From assembly GCF_900129445.1 (NCBI RefSeq), contig NZ_FQVT01000002.1, positions 248,001 through 312,000 of the forward strand: a stretch of DNA of 64,000 nucleotides. The letters run 5' to 3'. Within the stretch, counting starts at the first letter, position 1, and every line of letters begins with the position of its first letter. The stretch is from Salegentibacter echinorum (GTDB lineage Bacteria; Bacteroidota; Bacteroidia; Flavobacteriales; Flavobacteriaceae). The position numbers were made by a program, and so were the translations under genes. Shown in pieces: positions 20,597-30,358 of this stretch. The notes beneath the pieces are model-generated. The model was not told where the DNA came from. It ran no database searches and was given only the letters and a program-made list of their open reading frames with translations.

Positions 20597-22639
20597 ATGA
20601 ATTATAAACAAGTTACTGGATTTTTAAAGTCGAGGGCAAAGTTTTTCTTCTTGCTATTATTGTTTTTATCGACAAAAGCAGAAGCTCAAATTTTTGATCC
20701 CGTAGAATGGTCAACAAGTGTAGAAAAGGTTTCAGAAACCGAATATATTTTGGTTTCCACTGCACAAATAGAACCGGGCTGGCACCTATATTCGCAAGAT
20801 GTGCCAGAAGATGGTCCCATTCCCACCAGTTTTTCTTACGAGGAAGCCGATGGTTATAGCCTGGAGGGAAATACCGTTGAAGATGAAGGACGTACCATTC
20901 ACGACCCTGTTTTTGATATGGTGATTACCTTTTTTGATAATCAGGCAGAGTTTAGGCAGAAAATCAAGTTATCGAATAAAGATTTAAAGAGCGTTACAGG
21001 AGAAGTTGGCTTTATGGTATGTGACGATGAGCGTTGCCTGCCACCTTCTTATGTAGAATTAAACTTTGATCTTCGCAAAAGCGTAGCTGCCAGCCAGGAT
21101 GCTATTAATGCAGTTGGCGAGCAGTCACTAAAAGAGACAAAGCAGGTGGAAACCAGCGAAGATTCTTCTAAAGCGGCGGTAGCCGATACTAAAAAGCAAG
21201 AAAAGAAAGGATTATGGACTATTTTTATTATCGCTTTCTTTTCTGGTTTTGCGGCTTTGCTTACACCCTGTGTTTTTCCTATGATTCCCATGACCGTAAG
21301 TTTTTTTACCAAACAAAGTAAAACCAGAGCTAAAGGAATAAAGAATGCGCTTATTTATGGACTTTCAATCATTATAATTTACTTATTCCTCGGTGGAATT
21401 GTAACCTGGGTTTTTGGTGCAAGTGTGCTAAACGCTTTTTCTACCAGTGTTTGGTTTAACCTTATCTTTTTTATCATTTTAGTAATATTCGCAATTTCCT
21501 TTTTGGGTGCTTTTGAAATTATGCTGCCTAATTCCTGGGCGAATAAAGTAGATAAACAAGCTGATAAAGGCGGGGTAATTGGGATTTTCTTTATGGGATT
21601 GGCACTGGCCATTGTTTCTTTTTCCTGCACTGGGCCTATTGTGGGTACCTTACTGGTAGAAGCAGCCTCAAAAGGTGGTATTGCCCCTTTTATTGGGATG
21701 TTTGGCTTTGCCTTGGCACTGGCCTTACCTTTTGCACTTTTCGCTGCGTTCCCCGGCTGGTTAAATTCCCTTCCAAAATCTGGCGGCTGGCTTAACACGG
21801 TAAAAGTGGTACTGGGCTTTTTAGAACTGGCCTTAGCCTTTAAATTCCTTTCCAATGCCGATCTTGTATTGCAATTGCATTTGTTGGAGCGGGAAGTTTT
21901 CTTAACTATTTGGATTACCATTTTTGGAGCGATGGCGTTTTATCTCTTCGGAAAAATTAGGTTGCCCCACGACTCTCCATTAGAGCATATTTCGGTAGGA
22001 AGACTTAGTTTGGGTTTATTGGTCATGGCTTTTACTATTTATATGATTCCCGGGTTATGGGGTGCACCGTTGCAATTAATTAGTGGTTTTCCACCGGCTA
22101 TGAATTATAGTGAATCGCCCTATGGCGTGGGATACACCAAATTGGGTAGCGGTGGCGCCACAGTTTCCAAAGAGGAATTTCCAGATGGTGCCCACCTGGG
22201 ACCCCACGATATAGTAGCTTTTACCGATTATGAAGAGGGACTTGCGTATGCCAGAAAAGTCAATAAGCCGGTGATGATAGATTTTACAGGACATGCCTGC
22301 GTGAATTGTAGAAAAATGGAAGAACGGGTGTGGAGTGATCCCGCCGTGTTACAAATTCTTAAAAATGACATCGTGCTTATTTCGCTCTACGTAGATGATA
22401 AGCGGGAATTACCTGATGATGAAAAGTTTACTTCAGAAATAAGCGGAAAAGAATTAAAATATATAGGCCAGAAATGGAGTGAATTTCAAACCTTGCGATA
22501 TAAAGCAAATGCACAGCCCTTCTATGTATTAATGGATTTGGAAGAAGAGAATTTGCTCGATCCTGTTGGTTATACGCCAGATATTCAGGAATATAAAGCC
22601 TGGTTAGAAAAAGGAGTTAAAGAATTTGGAAAAGAATAG
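20597..22639 (+). CDS. dsbD: DsbD-type thiol:disulfide interchange protein
   Basis: All three DsbD domains are present in 680 residues. A signal peptide precedes a periplasmic alpha domain (about 30-155) with the paired cysteines in VCDDERCLPP. A membrane domain of eight segments carries the two redox cysteines in LLTPCVFPMIPM and SFSCTGPIVG. A C-terminal thioredoxin domain has the active site CVNC (in GHACVNCRKMEE). It carries electrons from cytoplasmic thioredoxin to periplasmic proteins and could supply the TlpA-like protein of the SusCD locus. The class V aminotransferase gene starts seven bases after its stop. Confidence 0.92.
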   Translation: MNYKQVTGFLKSRAKFFFLLLLFLSTKAEAQIFDPVEWSTSVEKVSETEYILVSTAQIEPGWHLYSQDVPEDGPIPTSFSYEEADGYSLEGNTVEDEGRTIHDPVFDMVITFFDNQAEFRQKIKLSNKDLKSVTGEVGFMVCDDERCLPPSYVELNFDLRKSVAASQDAINAVGEQSLKETKQVETSEDSSKAAVADTKKQEKKGLWTIFIIAFFSGFAALLTPCVFPMIPMTVSFFTKQSKTRAKGIKNALIYGLSIIIIYLFLGGIVTWVFGASVLNAFSTSVWFNLIFFIILVIFAISFLGAFEIMLPNSWANKVDKQADKGGVIGIFFMGLALAIVSFSCTGPIVGTLLVEAASKGGIAPFIGMFGFALALALPFALFAAFPGWLNSLPKSGGWLNTVKVVLGFLELALAFKFLSNADLVLQLHLLEREVFLTIWITIFGAMAFYLFGKIRLPHDSPLEHISVGRLSLGLLVMAFTIYMIPGLWGAPLQLISGFPPAMNYSESPYGVGYTKLGSGGATVSKEEFPDGAHLGPHDIVAFTDYEEGLAYARKVNKPVMIDFTGHACVNCRKMEERVWSDPAVLQILKNDIVLISLYVDDKRELPDDEKFTSEISGKELKYIGQKWSEFQTLRYKANAQPFYVLMDLEEENLLDPVGYTPDIQEYKAWLEKGVKEFGKE

Positions 22640-22645
22640 TTCAAT

Positions 22646-24127
22646 ATGGAATTACCTACAACCGAACTTAAAAACGATAAACTGGAACAGGAATTTAATG
22701 AATTCCGAAAGAATACAGTTGGAACCCAATGTAGCTTTTATACCGATTACGGAAAGCAGGATTTGCTCTATGCCGATTGGATTGCAAGTGGTCGCCTATA
22801 TCAACCAATTGAAGATATAATTTGTCAAAAAGTAGGCCCTATGATGGCCAATACCCATTCTTTCTCCAGCGAAAGCGGAAAGAACACGACCTATCTATAT
22901 CGCGAGGCGCGCAAAATCATTAAAGAACACGTAAACGCGCAGAAAAAAGATGTCTTAGTCACCACCGGCACCGGAATGACAGGTGCTTTAAGAAAATTAC
23001 AACGCATTATCGCTTTAGATAAAGATTTAATTTCTGAAGCAGAAGAAGACCGTCCCGTGGTGTTTATAACCCATATGGAACATCATTCCAATCAGGTGTG
23101 TTGGCAGGAAACAAACGCCGATGTTGTAGTTTTACCTCCCGGAAAAAACAACCTCATAGATCCTGAAATTTTGAAAGCAGAGCTTAAAAAATATAGTAAT
23201 AGAAAGTTAAAAATTGGTTCGTTTACCGCCTGTTCTAACGTAACCGGAATGATCTCTCCCTATCACGAACTGGCCAGGGTTATGCATCAGCATAATGGTT
23301 ACTGTTTTATGGATTTTGCGGCTTCTGCGCCTTATGTAAATATTGATATGCACCCGGCTGCAAAAGAGGAGAAGTTAGACGCTATTTTCTTTTCGCCTCA
23401 TAAATTTCTTGGGGGTCCCGGGGCTTGTGGCGTGCTTGTTTATGACGAAAACTTACAAAAGAGCAGCATTCCCGATAATCCCGGTGGAGGAAACGTAAAG
23501 TGGACCAATCCCTGGGGAGAACACGCCTATGCTGAAGACCATGAAACCCGTGAAGATGGTGGTACGCCAGGTATTCTTCAGGTGATGCGCGCCGCCCTGG
23601 CCATAAGGTTGAAAGAAAAAATGAATCCTGAAAGGATGAAACTTCGGGAAAATGAATTGTTAGAGTTTTTCTATAAAGAAGTAGCTACTATCCCGGAAAT
23701 AAAGATTTTCGGCGAAAAGGAACGGGAGCAAATTGGCTGTGTGTCTTTTAACCTGGAAGGTTTTCATTATAATTTAGTGGTTCGTTTATTAAACGACCGT
23801 TTCGGCATACAGGTTCGCGGGGGTTGGTCTTGCGCGAGCACTTATGCCCATTACTTATTTGAAATTGACAAAGCCTCTTCGGCAGCAATTAGTGAAGGAA
23901 TCGCCACCAAAAATATGTGTGATAAACCCGGTTGGGTTCGGGTATCTTTGCATCCTATAATGACCAATAAAGAAGTCCTATTAATTACCGATGCTCTAAA
24001 GGAAATTGTGAAAAATAAAGCTGAATGGGAAAAGGATTATACCTATAATCCCGCTACCAATGAGTTTGATAGGGTAGAAGCCTCAGCCGTAGAATTGCCA
24101 GATTTTAATGCTATGCTGAGTTTATAA
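22646..24127 (+). CDS. Class V aminotransferase-fold PLP enzyme (cysteine desulfurase-like)
   Basis: The 493-residue protein has the class V aminotransferase fold with the PLP lysine in FFSPHKFLGGPGACG, the cofactor-binding DFAASAP loop and the C-terminal QVRGGWSCAS segment, whose cysteine sits where SufS-like cysteine desulfurases carry the catalytic one. Length is about 80 residues above SufS. It could be a cysteine desulfurase or selenocysteine lyase-like enzyme; no Suf genes are beside it. It is probably co-transcribed with dsbD. Confidence 0.82.
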   Translation: MELPTTELKNDKLEQEFNEFRKNTVGTQCSFYTDYGKQDLLYADWIASGRLYQPIEDIICQKVGPMMANTHSFSSESGKNTTYLYREARKIIKEHVNAQKKDVLVTTGTGMTGALRKLQRIIALDKDLISEAEEDRPVVFITHMEHHSNQVCWQETNADVVVLPPGKNNLIDPEILKAELKKYSNRKLKIGSFTACSNVTGMISPYHELARVMHQHNGYCFMDFAASAPYVNIDMHPAAKEEKLDAIFFSPHKFLGGPGACGVLVYDENLQKSSIPDNPGGGNVKWTNPWGEHAYAEDHETREDGGTPGILQVMRAALAIRLKEKMNPERMKLRENELLEFFYKEVATIPEIKIFGEKEREQIGCVSFNLEGFHYNLVVRLLNDRFGIQVRGGWSCASTYAHYLFEIDKASSAAISEGIATKNMCDKPGWVRVSLHPIMTNKEVLLITDALKEIVKNKAEWEKDYTYNPATNEFDRVEASAVELPDFNAMLSL

Positions 24128-24138
24128 GAATACACCTT

Positions 24139-24165
24139 CCTACAAGGTTTTTTTGACCTTGTAGG
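24139..24165 (+). terminator. Hairpin after the aminotransferase gene
   Basis: CCTACAAGG (24139-24147) pairs perfectly with CCTTGTAGG (24157-24165) around a T-rich loop. There is no T tail, so termination is uncertain. Confidence 0.45.
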
Positions 24166-24478
24166 TATGGTTTACTGTGCTATTTTGCGGATTTGTGCTC
24201 AAACAAAATATTCCGCTCCTCTGGAACTCTGTGTTTGATGCTGAACTTCTTTCTATAAATATTTCGCTTCTCTAAAGCTCTTTCACCCGGTTTTTTTTGA
24301 CTTTCTAAGCGGGCAACCTAGATTCGATTAAATGATTTGGTTGTAGTTTAATCAAGCTATCACTGTGGTAATAAATTGTCATTCCGACGTAGGAGGAATC
24401 TAGTTTATTGAAACAAGGATTTTTTGTTTTACTAGCTTATGCTGGTTTGAGCATTCTAAGTCGAAAGGTTCAGGGATT

Positions 24479-24519
24479 GACCATGAAGATCGGAAGCACT
24501 TTCTGCATGGTCTTTTTTT
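24479..24519 (+). terminator. Terminator-like hairpin in repeat unit 1
   Basis: GACCATG (24479-24485) pairs with CATGGTC (24506-24512), followed by seven T. The same structure recurs in unit 2. Confidence 0.65.
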
Positions 24520-24835
24520 GTAAATAGCTTTTCTCAATGCTATTTCACGTGATTTATGCTCAAACAAAATATTCCGCTCCTCTGGAGCTCTGTGCTTGAC
24601 TTTAAACTTTTCTCTATAAATATTTCGCTTATCTGAAGCTCTTTCACCCGGTTTTTTTTGACTTTCTAAACGGGCAACCTAGATTCGATTAAATGATTTG
24701 GTTGTAGTTTAATCAAGCTATTACTGTCGTAATAAATTGTCATTCCGACGTAGGAGGAATCTTTTTTATTGGAACAAGGATTTTTTGTTTTACTAGCTTA
24801 TGCTGGTTTGAGCTAAGTCGAAAGGTTCAGGGATT

Positions 24836-24877
24836 GACCATGAAGGTCGGAAGCACTTTCTGCATGGTCTTTTTTTG
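24836..24877 (+). terminator. Terminator-like hairpin in repeat unit 2
   Basis: GACCATG (24836-24842) pairs with CATGGTC (24863-24869), followed by a T run; copy of the hairpin in unit 1. Confidence 0.65.
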
Positions 24878-25161
24878 TAGATGGCTTTTCTCAATGCTAT
24901 TTCGCGTGATTTATGCTCAAATAAAATATTCCGCTCCTCTGGAGCTCTGTGCTTGACTTTAAACTTTTCTCTATAAATATTTCGCTTCTCTAAAGCTCTT
25001 TCACCCCGTTTTTTCTGGATTTCTACATTAAGTTCGATTAAAAAATTTCAGTATTTCGTTCTTGATGGCTTTGCTTAACGAGCCTTGTAGAGGCGGTATA
25101 TTTCTAGAATATTAAATATGATATGCAACCGAGCTCCAGCGGAGCGGCATAAGACCTGTCC

Positions 25162-26388
25162 TTAAGCTGCTTTTTTAAGATTCCTGGTTCTAACTTCCTG
25201 TTTCAGCCTAAATACAGTATCTTTTTCATAAGCCATAAAGTAGTAGATCACAAAGAATAAGAAATACATAATCATTGATTTCTGTCTTAAAATAATTCCC
25301 AAATTAGACATTACGAAAGTCATAGCAAAAGATGAGGTAAAGAATAGCACCAGGCTTAGCTTTACGTGCGCGGGAGCGCTCTTAAGAAATCCTAAGAAAC
25401 TTTTTCTAAATAGTTTTCCGAAGATTAGTAAATAAATAAAATTCTCTACAGAAACCACAATTCCCAGAATTCCTGGTGCATCAAAAAACAACGGCCTAAA
25501 CCAAAAGGTAAAGAATTTTTCGATTAGGGAATAGTCGTTCATTGGTACTCCAGAGGTTGCGTTATCTAATTTACCAGCCCTGTTTTCTGTAAAAGACAAG
25601 AAATCTGCTATGAGGTTTTGAGAGTTTCCAAGGTTTACCACTCCTAAAATTTGTTTGTGAAATAATAGCAAGGTTCCGGCTATAACCCCTCCAAATATTG
25701 CTTTTTGCTTTAAACTTACTTGATCTTTATTAAAGAATATGGCAAATAACCCGGCTCCCGCCAATAATAAGAACATATGTGGTCTAATAGCAAAAACCAA
25801 TAGTGACCCAACACTTAAACTTATCATTCTATTCTTAGGTTTTCTAAGGGCATAAGCGAATAGCATTAAACCCAGAAAGATAGGAGCTCCTTTTCCCAGG
25901 GAAGCCGTCCAAAAATGCATATTCGGCAGAAATAGAATTAAAGTTAAAAAATTTATTCTTTTGAATATTTTGATATCCAAAGAAATGCTTTCTTTAAAGA
26001 ATAAGTAAGCATATACAAACCCCATAAAACCTACCCAGGTAAACAACAGCATCATCATTTCATAGCTAAACCCCAGGAAATTAATAAAAGGGTAAGAAAG
26101 AAAATCGATAAAAGAGGTTCCGGTTTTTAAGAAACCACTCCAGGTTACATCTTCTTTCCCGGGTACGCTAAAATACCTTTTAGAGTCTGAAGGATTAAAA
26201 AATGCGTAACAATAATAGATTCCTCCGAAAATCAAATGATAGAAAAACAGTTTGTTCATCAGGCTTACTGAGAAAAAATCATGCTTTTCCTTTATTTTTT
26301 TAAATATATATTGCGTGATGAGGTATAAAAACGGAATCATCATCGCCGCCTGCAATAGGTTATGAAGTAGGTTAGTATCTGGGAACAT
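25162..26388 (-). CDS. Polytopic membrane protein of unknown function, possibly a polysaccharide polymerase-like protein
   Basis: I do not recognise the family with certainty. The 408 residues contain about ten hydrophobic segments, with aromatic-rich loops (FFNPSDSKRYFSVPG, FWFRPLFFDAPG) and a basic C-terminal tail. The arrangement recalls O-antigen or EPS polymerases (Wzy/EpsG-like), which have a large periplasmic loop, but no glycosyltransferase genes are nearby to support that. It stands alone between the tandem repeat and the large outer-membrane protein gene. Confidence 0.6.
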   Translation of the reverse strand: MFPDTNLLHNLLQAAMMIPFLYLITQYIFKKIKEKHDFFSVSLMNKLFFYHLIFGGIYYCYAFFNPSDSKRYFSVPGKEDVTWSGFLKTGTSFIDFLSYPFINFLGFSYEMMMLLFTWVGFMGFVYAYLFFKESISLDIKIFKRINFLTLILFLPNMHFWTASLGKGAPIFLGLMLFAYALRKPKNRMISLSVGSLLVFAIRPHMFLLLAGAGLFAIFFNKDQVSLKQKAIFGGVIAGTLLLFHKQILGVVNLGNSQNLIADFLSFTENRAGKLDNATSGVPMNDYSLIEKFFTFWFRPLFFDAPGILGIVVSVENFIYLLIFGKLFRKSFLGFLKSAPAHVKLSLVLFFTSSFAMTFVMSNLGIILRQKSMIMYFLFFVIYYFMAYEKDTVFRLKQEVRTRNLKKAA

Positions 26389-26597
26389 TTGTTTTCTTGT
26401 TTATTCCCTTTAGTTCAATATCCTTACCTAAATCATCTAATTCTCAAATTGCTAAATTTATTCTTTAAAAATAAGCATATTCTTATGTTTGTAGTCAAGT
26501 ACTTACGTTTATATTAATCTATGGATTTTTAACAATATTTTTTCCACAGAAAAAATTCCACAGATGTGTGGAAATCACCGTTAATACTGGGTGTTTC

Positions 26598-29500
26598 TTA
26601 AAATTTAAATCCGAAGGTAAAGGTCAATCGGCCGCCATCATCGCCTCTATAGTACCCCAGGTTTCCGGTTACCGCTCGAAATGCATTTATCCAAACCGAA
26701 CCACCATAATCGTTACGCCACCTTTTAGCATTGGTGTTTTCGGTCCATACCCTTCCGTAGTCAAACCCTGCACTTACCCCAACTTGTATTGGAACAAAGT
26801 TGGTTTTAAACCGACTTATCCCCACACGAAGGTCTGTGGTATGATAAAATGAATACTTTCCGTTAAAACGCTCATTTCTATAGGCTCTTAGGTTATCTGT
26901 TCCGCCTAAAATGGCACCATCATAATATTCATAATGATCACCAAGAATCGCTTTTCCGCCTACTTTAGTAGCCAAAACAGCTATTCCACTTGGATGTAAA
27001 GGATAATTTACAGCTAAAGATGGGTTTACATAAGCGAATTCATTGTCATATTCATCGATATTGGTTTTATAGCCTGCGGTAATTTTAGCTTCAAAGCCTT
27101 TACTGGGAAATGCTGGTCTGTTGCGATTTTCGAAAGTATAATTCACTTCTCCACCGGCATAGAGTTGTTGCTTGAAAACATCATTAGACTTTTCGAGGGC
27201 CTGGCCTATATACCTATCTTCTTCATAAGAAACTTCCCGGGATTGTAGCATAGGTTTCACATAAAAGCTTCCGCCATATTTTCCGCGCCAAATTAAAGAC
27301 GGGGCAAAATACCATTGCTCCAACAATGCCCTGTTGTAATCTTTATCCCGATCATCCTTGTTATATTCTGAATCTACACCTTCTCCAAAATAGTTCACCG
27401 CAAACTTAGGGCTGGTATATCTGGCCATAATACCAAGATTCCAATTGTGGAAAATATGAGAGAACTCTCCTTTATATCCTATTTCAAATCCGCTGGTCGC
27501 AAAATAAAAAGCTGCCCCAAGAGTATGCCGGGTGTTAAATGGATTGTTGGTAAGACCATAGGTGGTATATGTGTTTTTTACCCCCAGGGACAAACCTTCA
27601 TCACCACTATAATCTGCTTGCGGCAAGAGAATGTTTTCTTGTTTTTTACGTTTATCTGGGTTATAGGTAAGTATATCGTAAGAATCTACTAACCACTTTT
27701 TCGAATGCTTGTTAGTGATTGTGTTTTCTTTAGATTTATGATCGTAAATTTTAAGCTTTCGGGTATTTTTAAAATCGTAAATATCGTTTTCTTCCCCACC
27801 AATTACCTTAATTTTCACTGGGTGATTTCCCTGGCCGGTCACTGTAAATTTATCCTCTCCATCCAGACCATAAATCCAGATTTCTTTAGTTTCTTCTGAA
27901 GAATATGTTCTGCGGAATACTTCTTTCCCGGCCTCATTTTCTATGCTAATATTGGTCTTACCATCTTCTGCTCTGGTAATTTTAAAGGTGTCGTCTTCTT
28001 CGGTGCCGGTTAAAACCTGAAACTCCATTAAATATTTATAGTAACGTTCAGTGATATCTACCAGGTTTTCCCTTCTGGCTTTTAGATCACTTTTAATTTT
28101 ACTTATCGTTTCATCTTGTGCAGCTTTTGGTAAAGCTTCAAAGGCTTTATTAATTTCAGCATCACTAAGTTTTGCCTGAATAAATTTTGCCTGTTCCCGC
28201 CAGTCTTCTAAATCAGATTTCTTTAATAATCTTTGATCTAGTGGATAACCGGCCAGGTTAAACCATTTTACGTCATCTACATTCTCATCATAAGTTTCCA
28301 TCTTTCGCACTAATGGAAATCCAATTTTAAGTAAAGAAGGAAAAAAACCATCATAATTTGGAAAAGCGAAATCCCGATCCCGGGGAATTGGTTTAAAAAG
28401 TTTAGTGCTATCGGGTTGGGTGTATTGTCCCCAACGCCATTGGTCAAAATGACGGTCCCAGTCCCCAATAAGCATATCAACCAGTCTATTTTTAATAAAT
28501 GCTTCTTCATCTGGCGCAACATCTTTGGTTTCTTTCATTTCGGCGAGGAAATCGCGCGTGCTTAAAATATCTTCAGGGGAGCCAAAACGCTCAAAATTTT
28601 TATTTTCATCGCCAACGTGCGCTTCAAACATATATAATTCATCCCCGTATTCATCATTATTTAAACCTAATGCTTTTTGTTTTGGGACATAGAAGATTTT
28701 TGGTTTGCCGGCATTAATGCCTAAAATCTCATTAATATGCTTTAATGAGTAACGGGCATAAGGGTGAGCAGTGGTAAATAAATCTAAAGCCAGGCGCTGC
28801 GCCACGGTATTTTCTAAGATATCTTTTATGTAATGATCTTTTACAGTATAAGATTGTAAAAACCTTTTTGCGCTTTTTCGCAGAGCTCGTATAGTAAATT
28901 CATTGTCGTTGTTATCTATAAACCTTAAAGATCTTGATTGCATGCCACCACCTTCTTTTAAAGGTTTTAAATTGCCCGGGATGGTGTCTAAAAATAGTAC
29001 AGGAGCCTCTATTTTTTTACTGTAAACCTTGCGATAATAATCTCCAAACAGCGCTTTATAAAAACCAGATTTTGTAGTTTCTTCTTTAGTATAGATTGAT
29101 GCCTTTTTGGTGCGTCCCAATTCTTCTTTTGTTTTAAAAGAGATTTCGTCCCAATTTGGTTCATCACTTTCTATAGTCTTGCTAAAAATAATTTTTGGTT
29201 CCTCTTGTTCAATACTAAAAATATCTACAATAGTTTTATTGTTTTTAAAAACTTTAAGCCTGGCAAAACCTTTTTTTGTAGAGCCAAAGTGTTCCTCTTT
29301 TCTAATGCTGTATTTTTTAGGTTTTCCTATGTTACCACTTATAATTTGAGGAATTCCATCGTCTTGTAGGTATTGAAGATTGGCTTCATTTCCAGAAATA
29401 AATATCACATTATCAAATTGGCTGGCCAGCGTTTCCAACCTTCCGCGTAGGTATCTATTTTTCTCATTTTGATAATCCTGAGAGGAAAATCCGCCAATTT

Positions 29501-30176
29501 TGCTAAAGAAATTTGTTTTTGAATTGCTCATCACGGGATGTGGGAGAGAAACAAGAATCGTTTTTCCGTGGGCATCTTTAATTGCGTCTTTAAATTCAGC
29601 AAAAAACTGTTCCCTGGTTTTAATATCACATTTTCTATTCATATTGGGATGATCGTCCCAATTTTCTAAATACCATTGTGTATCTACTGTTACAAGAACT
29701 ATCTCGTCTGTAATATCTTCGTCCTCAATAGGGCAACCATCGTCTGGCCAAACTTCAAAATTATTATTGTTATCTTGAAAAAAGGACTCTAAGTTGTCTA
29801 TATATTCCTGCCCGCCGTTTTTCCATTCGTTCTTACTGGGAGTGAAAATTACTTTTCCATTAAACCCCTTTAAAGGACCAATAAGAAGTTTTTTAAGTTT
29901 TTCTTTTTGTGGTTGTTGTAGTGTCATATTGCCAGAGGAGGTAGGGGTGAAATTCCCAGGAATTAGTAGTGTGGCTACTTCATCCTGTTTGGATGCTAAT
30001 ACGATCTTTCTAAGTATTTGTTGGCTCTCTCCTGCTAAATCATTGCCCAAATTACCGATAGCGTAAAAAGTATGTTCGGGCTTTTCATCTTTCAGTTCCA
30101 AATTTTGTTGAGCCCGTAAGGAATCTGAAAGTATTAAAATTACAATTAAGCTTAGATAAATTTTATGTTTTCCCAT
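26598..30176 (-). CDS. Large outer-membrane protein: degenerate metallophosphoesterase, kinase-like middle, Omp85-like barrel
   Basis: The 1192-residue protein starts with a signal peptide (ending LRAQ). Residues about 35-330 align with calcineurin-like phosphoesterases, but metal-binding positions are changed: GNLGN where GDAGN is usual, PGNF for GDN, SKNEW for GNHEW, and GNEANLQYL for GHxHNLQYL. Residues about 400-740 hold a conserved middle region with FTIRALRKS, IGDWDRHFDQWRW and PRDRDFAF, which recalls the catalytic loop and metal Asp of atypical kinases; this is my inference. The last 370 residues are a beta-barrel of BamA/TamA type ending in FTFGFKF. It is monocistronic, and its role is unknown. 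Confidence 0.8.
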   Translation of the reverse strand: MGKHKIYLSLIVILILSDSLRAQQNLELKDEKPEHTFYAIGNLGNDLAGESQQILRKIVLASKQDEVATLLIPGNFTPTSSGNMTLQQPQKEKLKKLLIGPLKGFNGKVIFTPSKNEWKNGGQEYIDNLESFFQDNNNNFEVWPDDGCPIEDEDITDEIVLVTVDTQWYLENWDDHPNMNRKCDIKTREQFFAEFKDAIKDAHGKTILVSLPHPVMSNSKTNFFSKIGGFSSQDYQNEKNRYLRGRLETLASQFDNVIFISGNEANLQYLQDDGIPQIISGNIGKPKKYSIRKEEHFGSTKKGFARLKVFKNNKTIVDIFSIEQEEPKIIFSKTIESDEPNWDEISFKTKEELGRTKKASIYTKEETTKSGFYKALFGDYYRKVYSKKIEAPVLFLDTIPGNLKPLKEGGGMQSRSLRFIDNNDNEFTIRALRKSAKRFLQSYTVKDHYIKDILENTVAQRLALDLFTTAHPYARYSLKHINEILGINAGKPKIFYVPKQKALGLNNDEYGDELYMFEAHVGDENKNFERFGSPEDILSTRDFLAEMKETKDVAPDEEAFIKNRLVDMLIGDWDRHFDQWRWGQYTQPDSTKLFKPIPRDRDFAFPNYDGFFPSLLKIGFPLVRKMETYDENVDDVKWFNLAGYPLDQRLLKKSDLEDWREQAKFIQAKLSDAEINKAFEALPKAAQDETISKIKSDLKARRENLVDITERYYKYLMEFQVLTGTEEDDTFKITRAEDGKTNISIENEAGKEVFRRTYSSEETKEIWIYGLDGEDKFTVTGQGNHPVKIKVIGGEENDIYDFKNTRKLKIYDHKSKENTITNKHSKKWLVDSYDILTYNPDKRKKQENILLPQADYSGDEGLSLGVKNTYTTYGLTNNPFNTRHTLGAAFYFATSGFEIGYKGEFSHIFHNWNLGIMARYTSPKFAVNYFGEGVDSEYNKDDRDKDYNRALLEQWYFAPSLIWRGKYGGSFYVKPMLQSREVSYEEDRYIGQALEKSNDVFKQQLYAGGEVNYTFENRNRPAFPSKGFEAKITAGYKTNIDEYDNEFAYVNPSLAVNYPLHPSGIAVLATKVGGKAILGDHYEYYDGAILGGTDNLRAYRNERFNGKYSFYHTTDLRVGISRFKTNFVPIQVGVSAGFDYGRVWTENTNAKRWRNDYGGSVWINAFRAVTGNLGYYRGDDGGRLTFTFGFKF

Positions 30177-30358
30177 AAATGTGTCACCAGATTTCAGAAT
30201 AATTTCCCATTAATTTTATAATGAAGAAGCTTAAAATTTGAGAAGGATGCTTTTCAAATAAGAAGCTTTGCAATTTTCCTATAAAATGCGATTTCACAAA
30301 ACATTTTAACGCATTATAACAAACGCCGTTAGCAGAATTTTAACTTTCTCTCGTGAGC

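Larger units (their letters stand above)
24179..25042. repeat. Noncoding tandem repeat, about 358 bp unit, nearly three copies
   Basis: Unit 1 (24179-24538), unit 2 (24539-24895) and a partial unit 3 (24896 to about 25042) are nearly identical, marked by words such as AAAATATTCCGCTCCTCTGG, ATAAATATTTCGCTT and CTTTCACCC. Units 1 and 2 each hold a GTCATTCCGACGTAGGAGG segment and a hairpin with T tail. No open frame of note crosses the units. The rest of the 1-kb gap, 25043-25161, shows nothing recognisable. It may be a repeated small-RNA or terminator array, or the remains of an expanded intergenic element. Confidence 0.85.

Noticed and set aside
21379-21921. 180-codon frame antisense to dsbD
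   Set aside because: Shadow of the membrane domain of dsbD; Lys/Pro/Ser-rich and without a start context.
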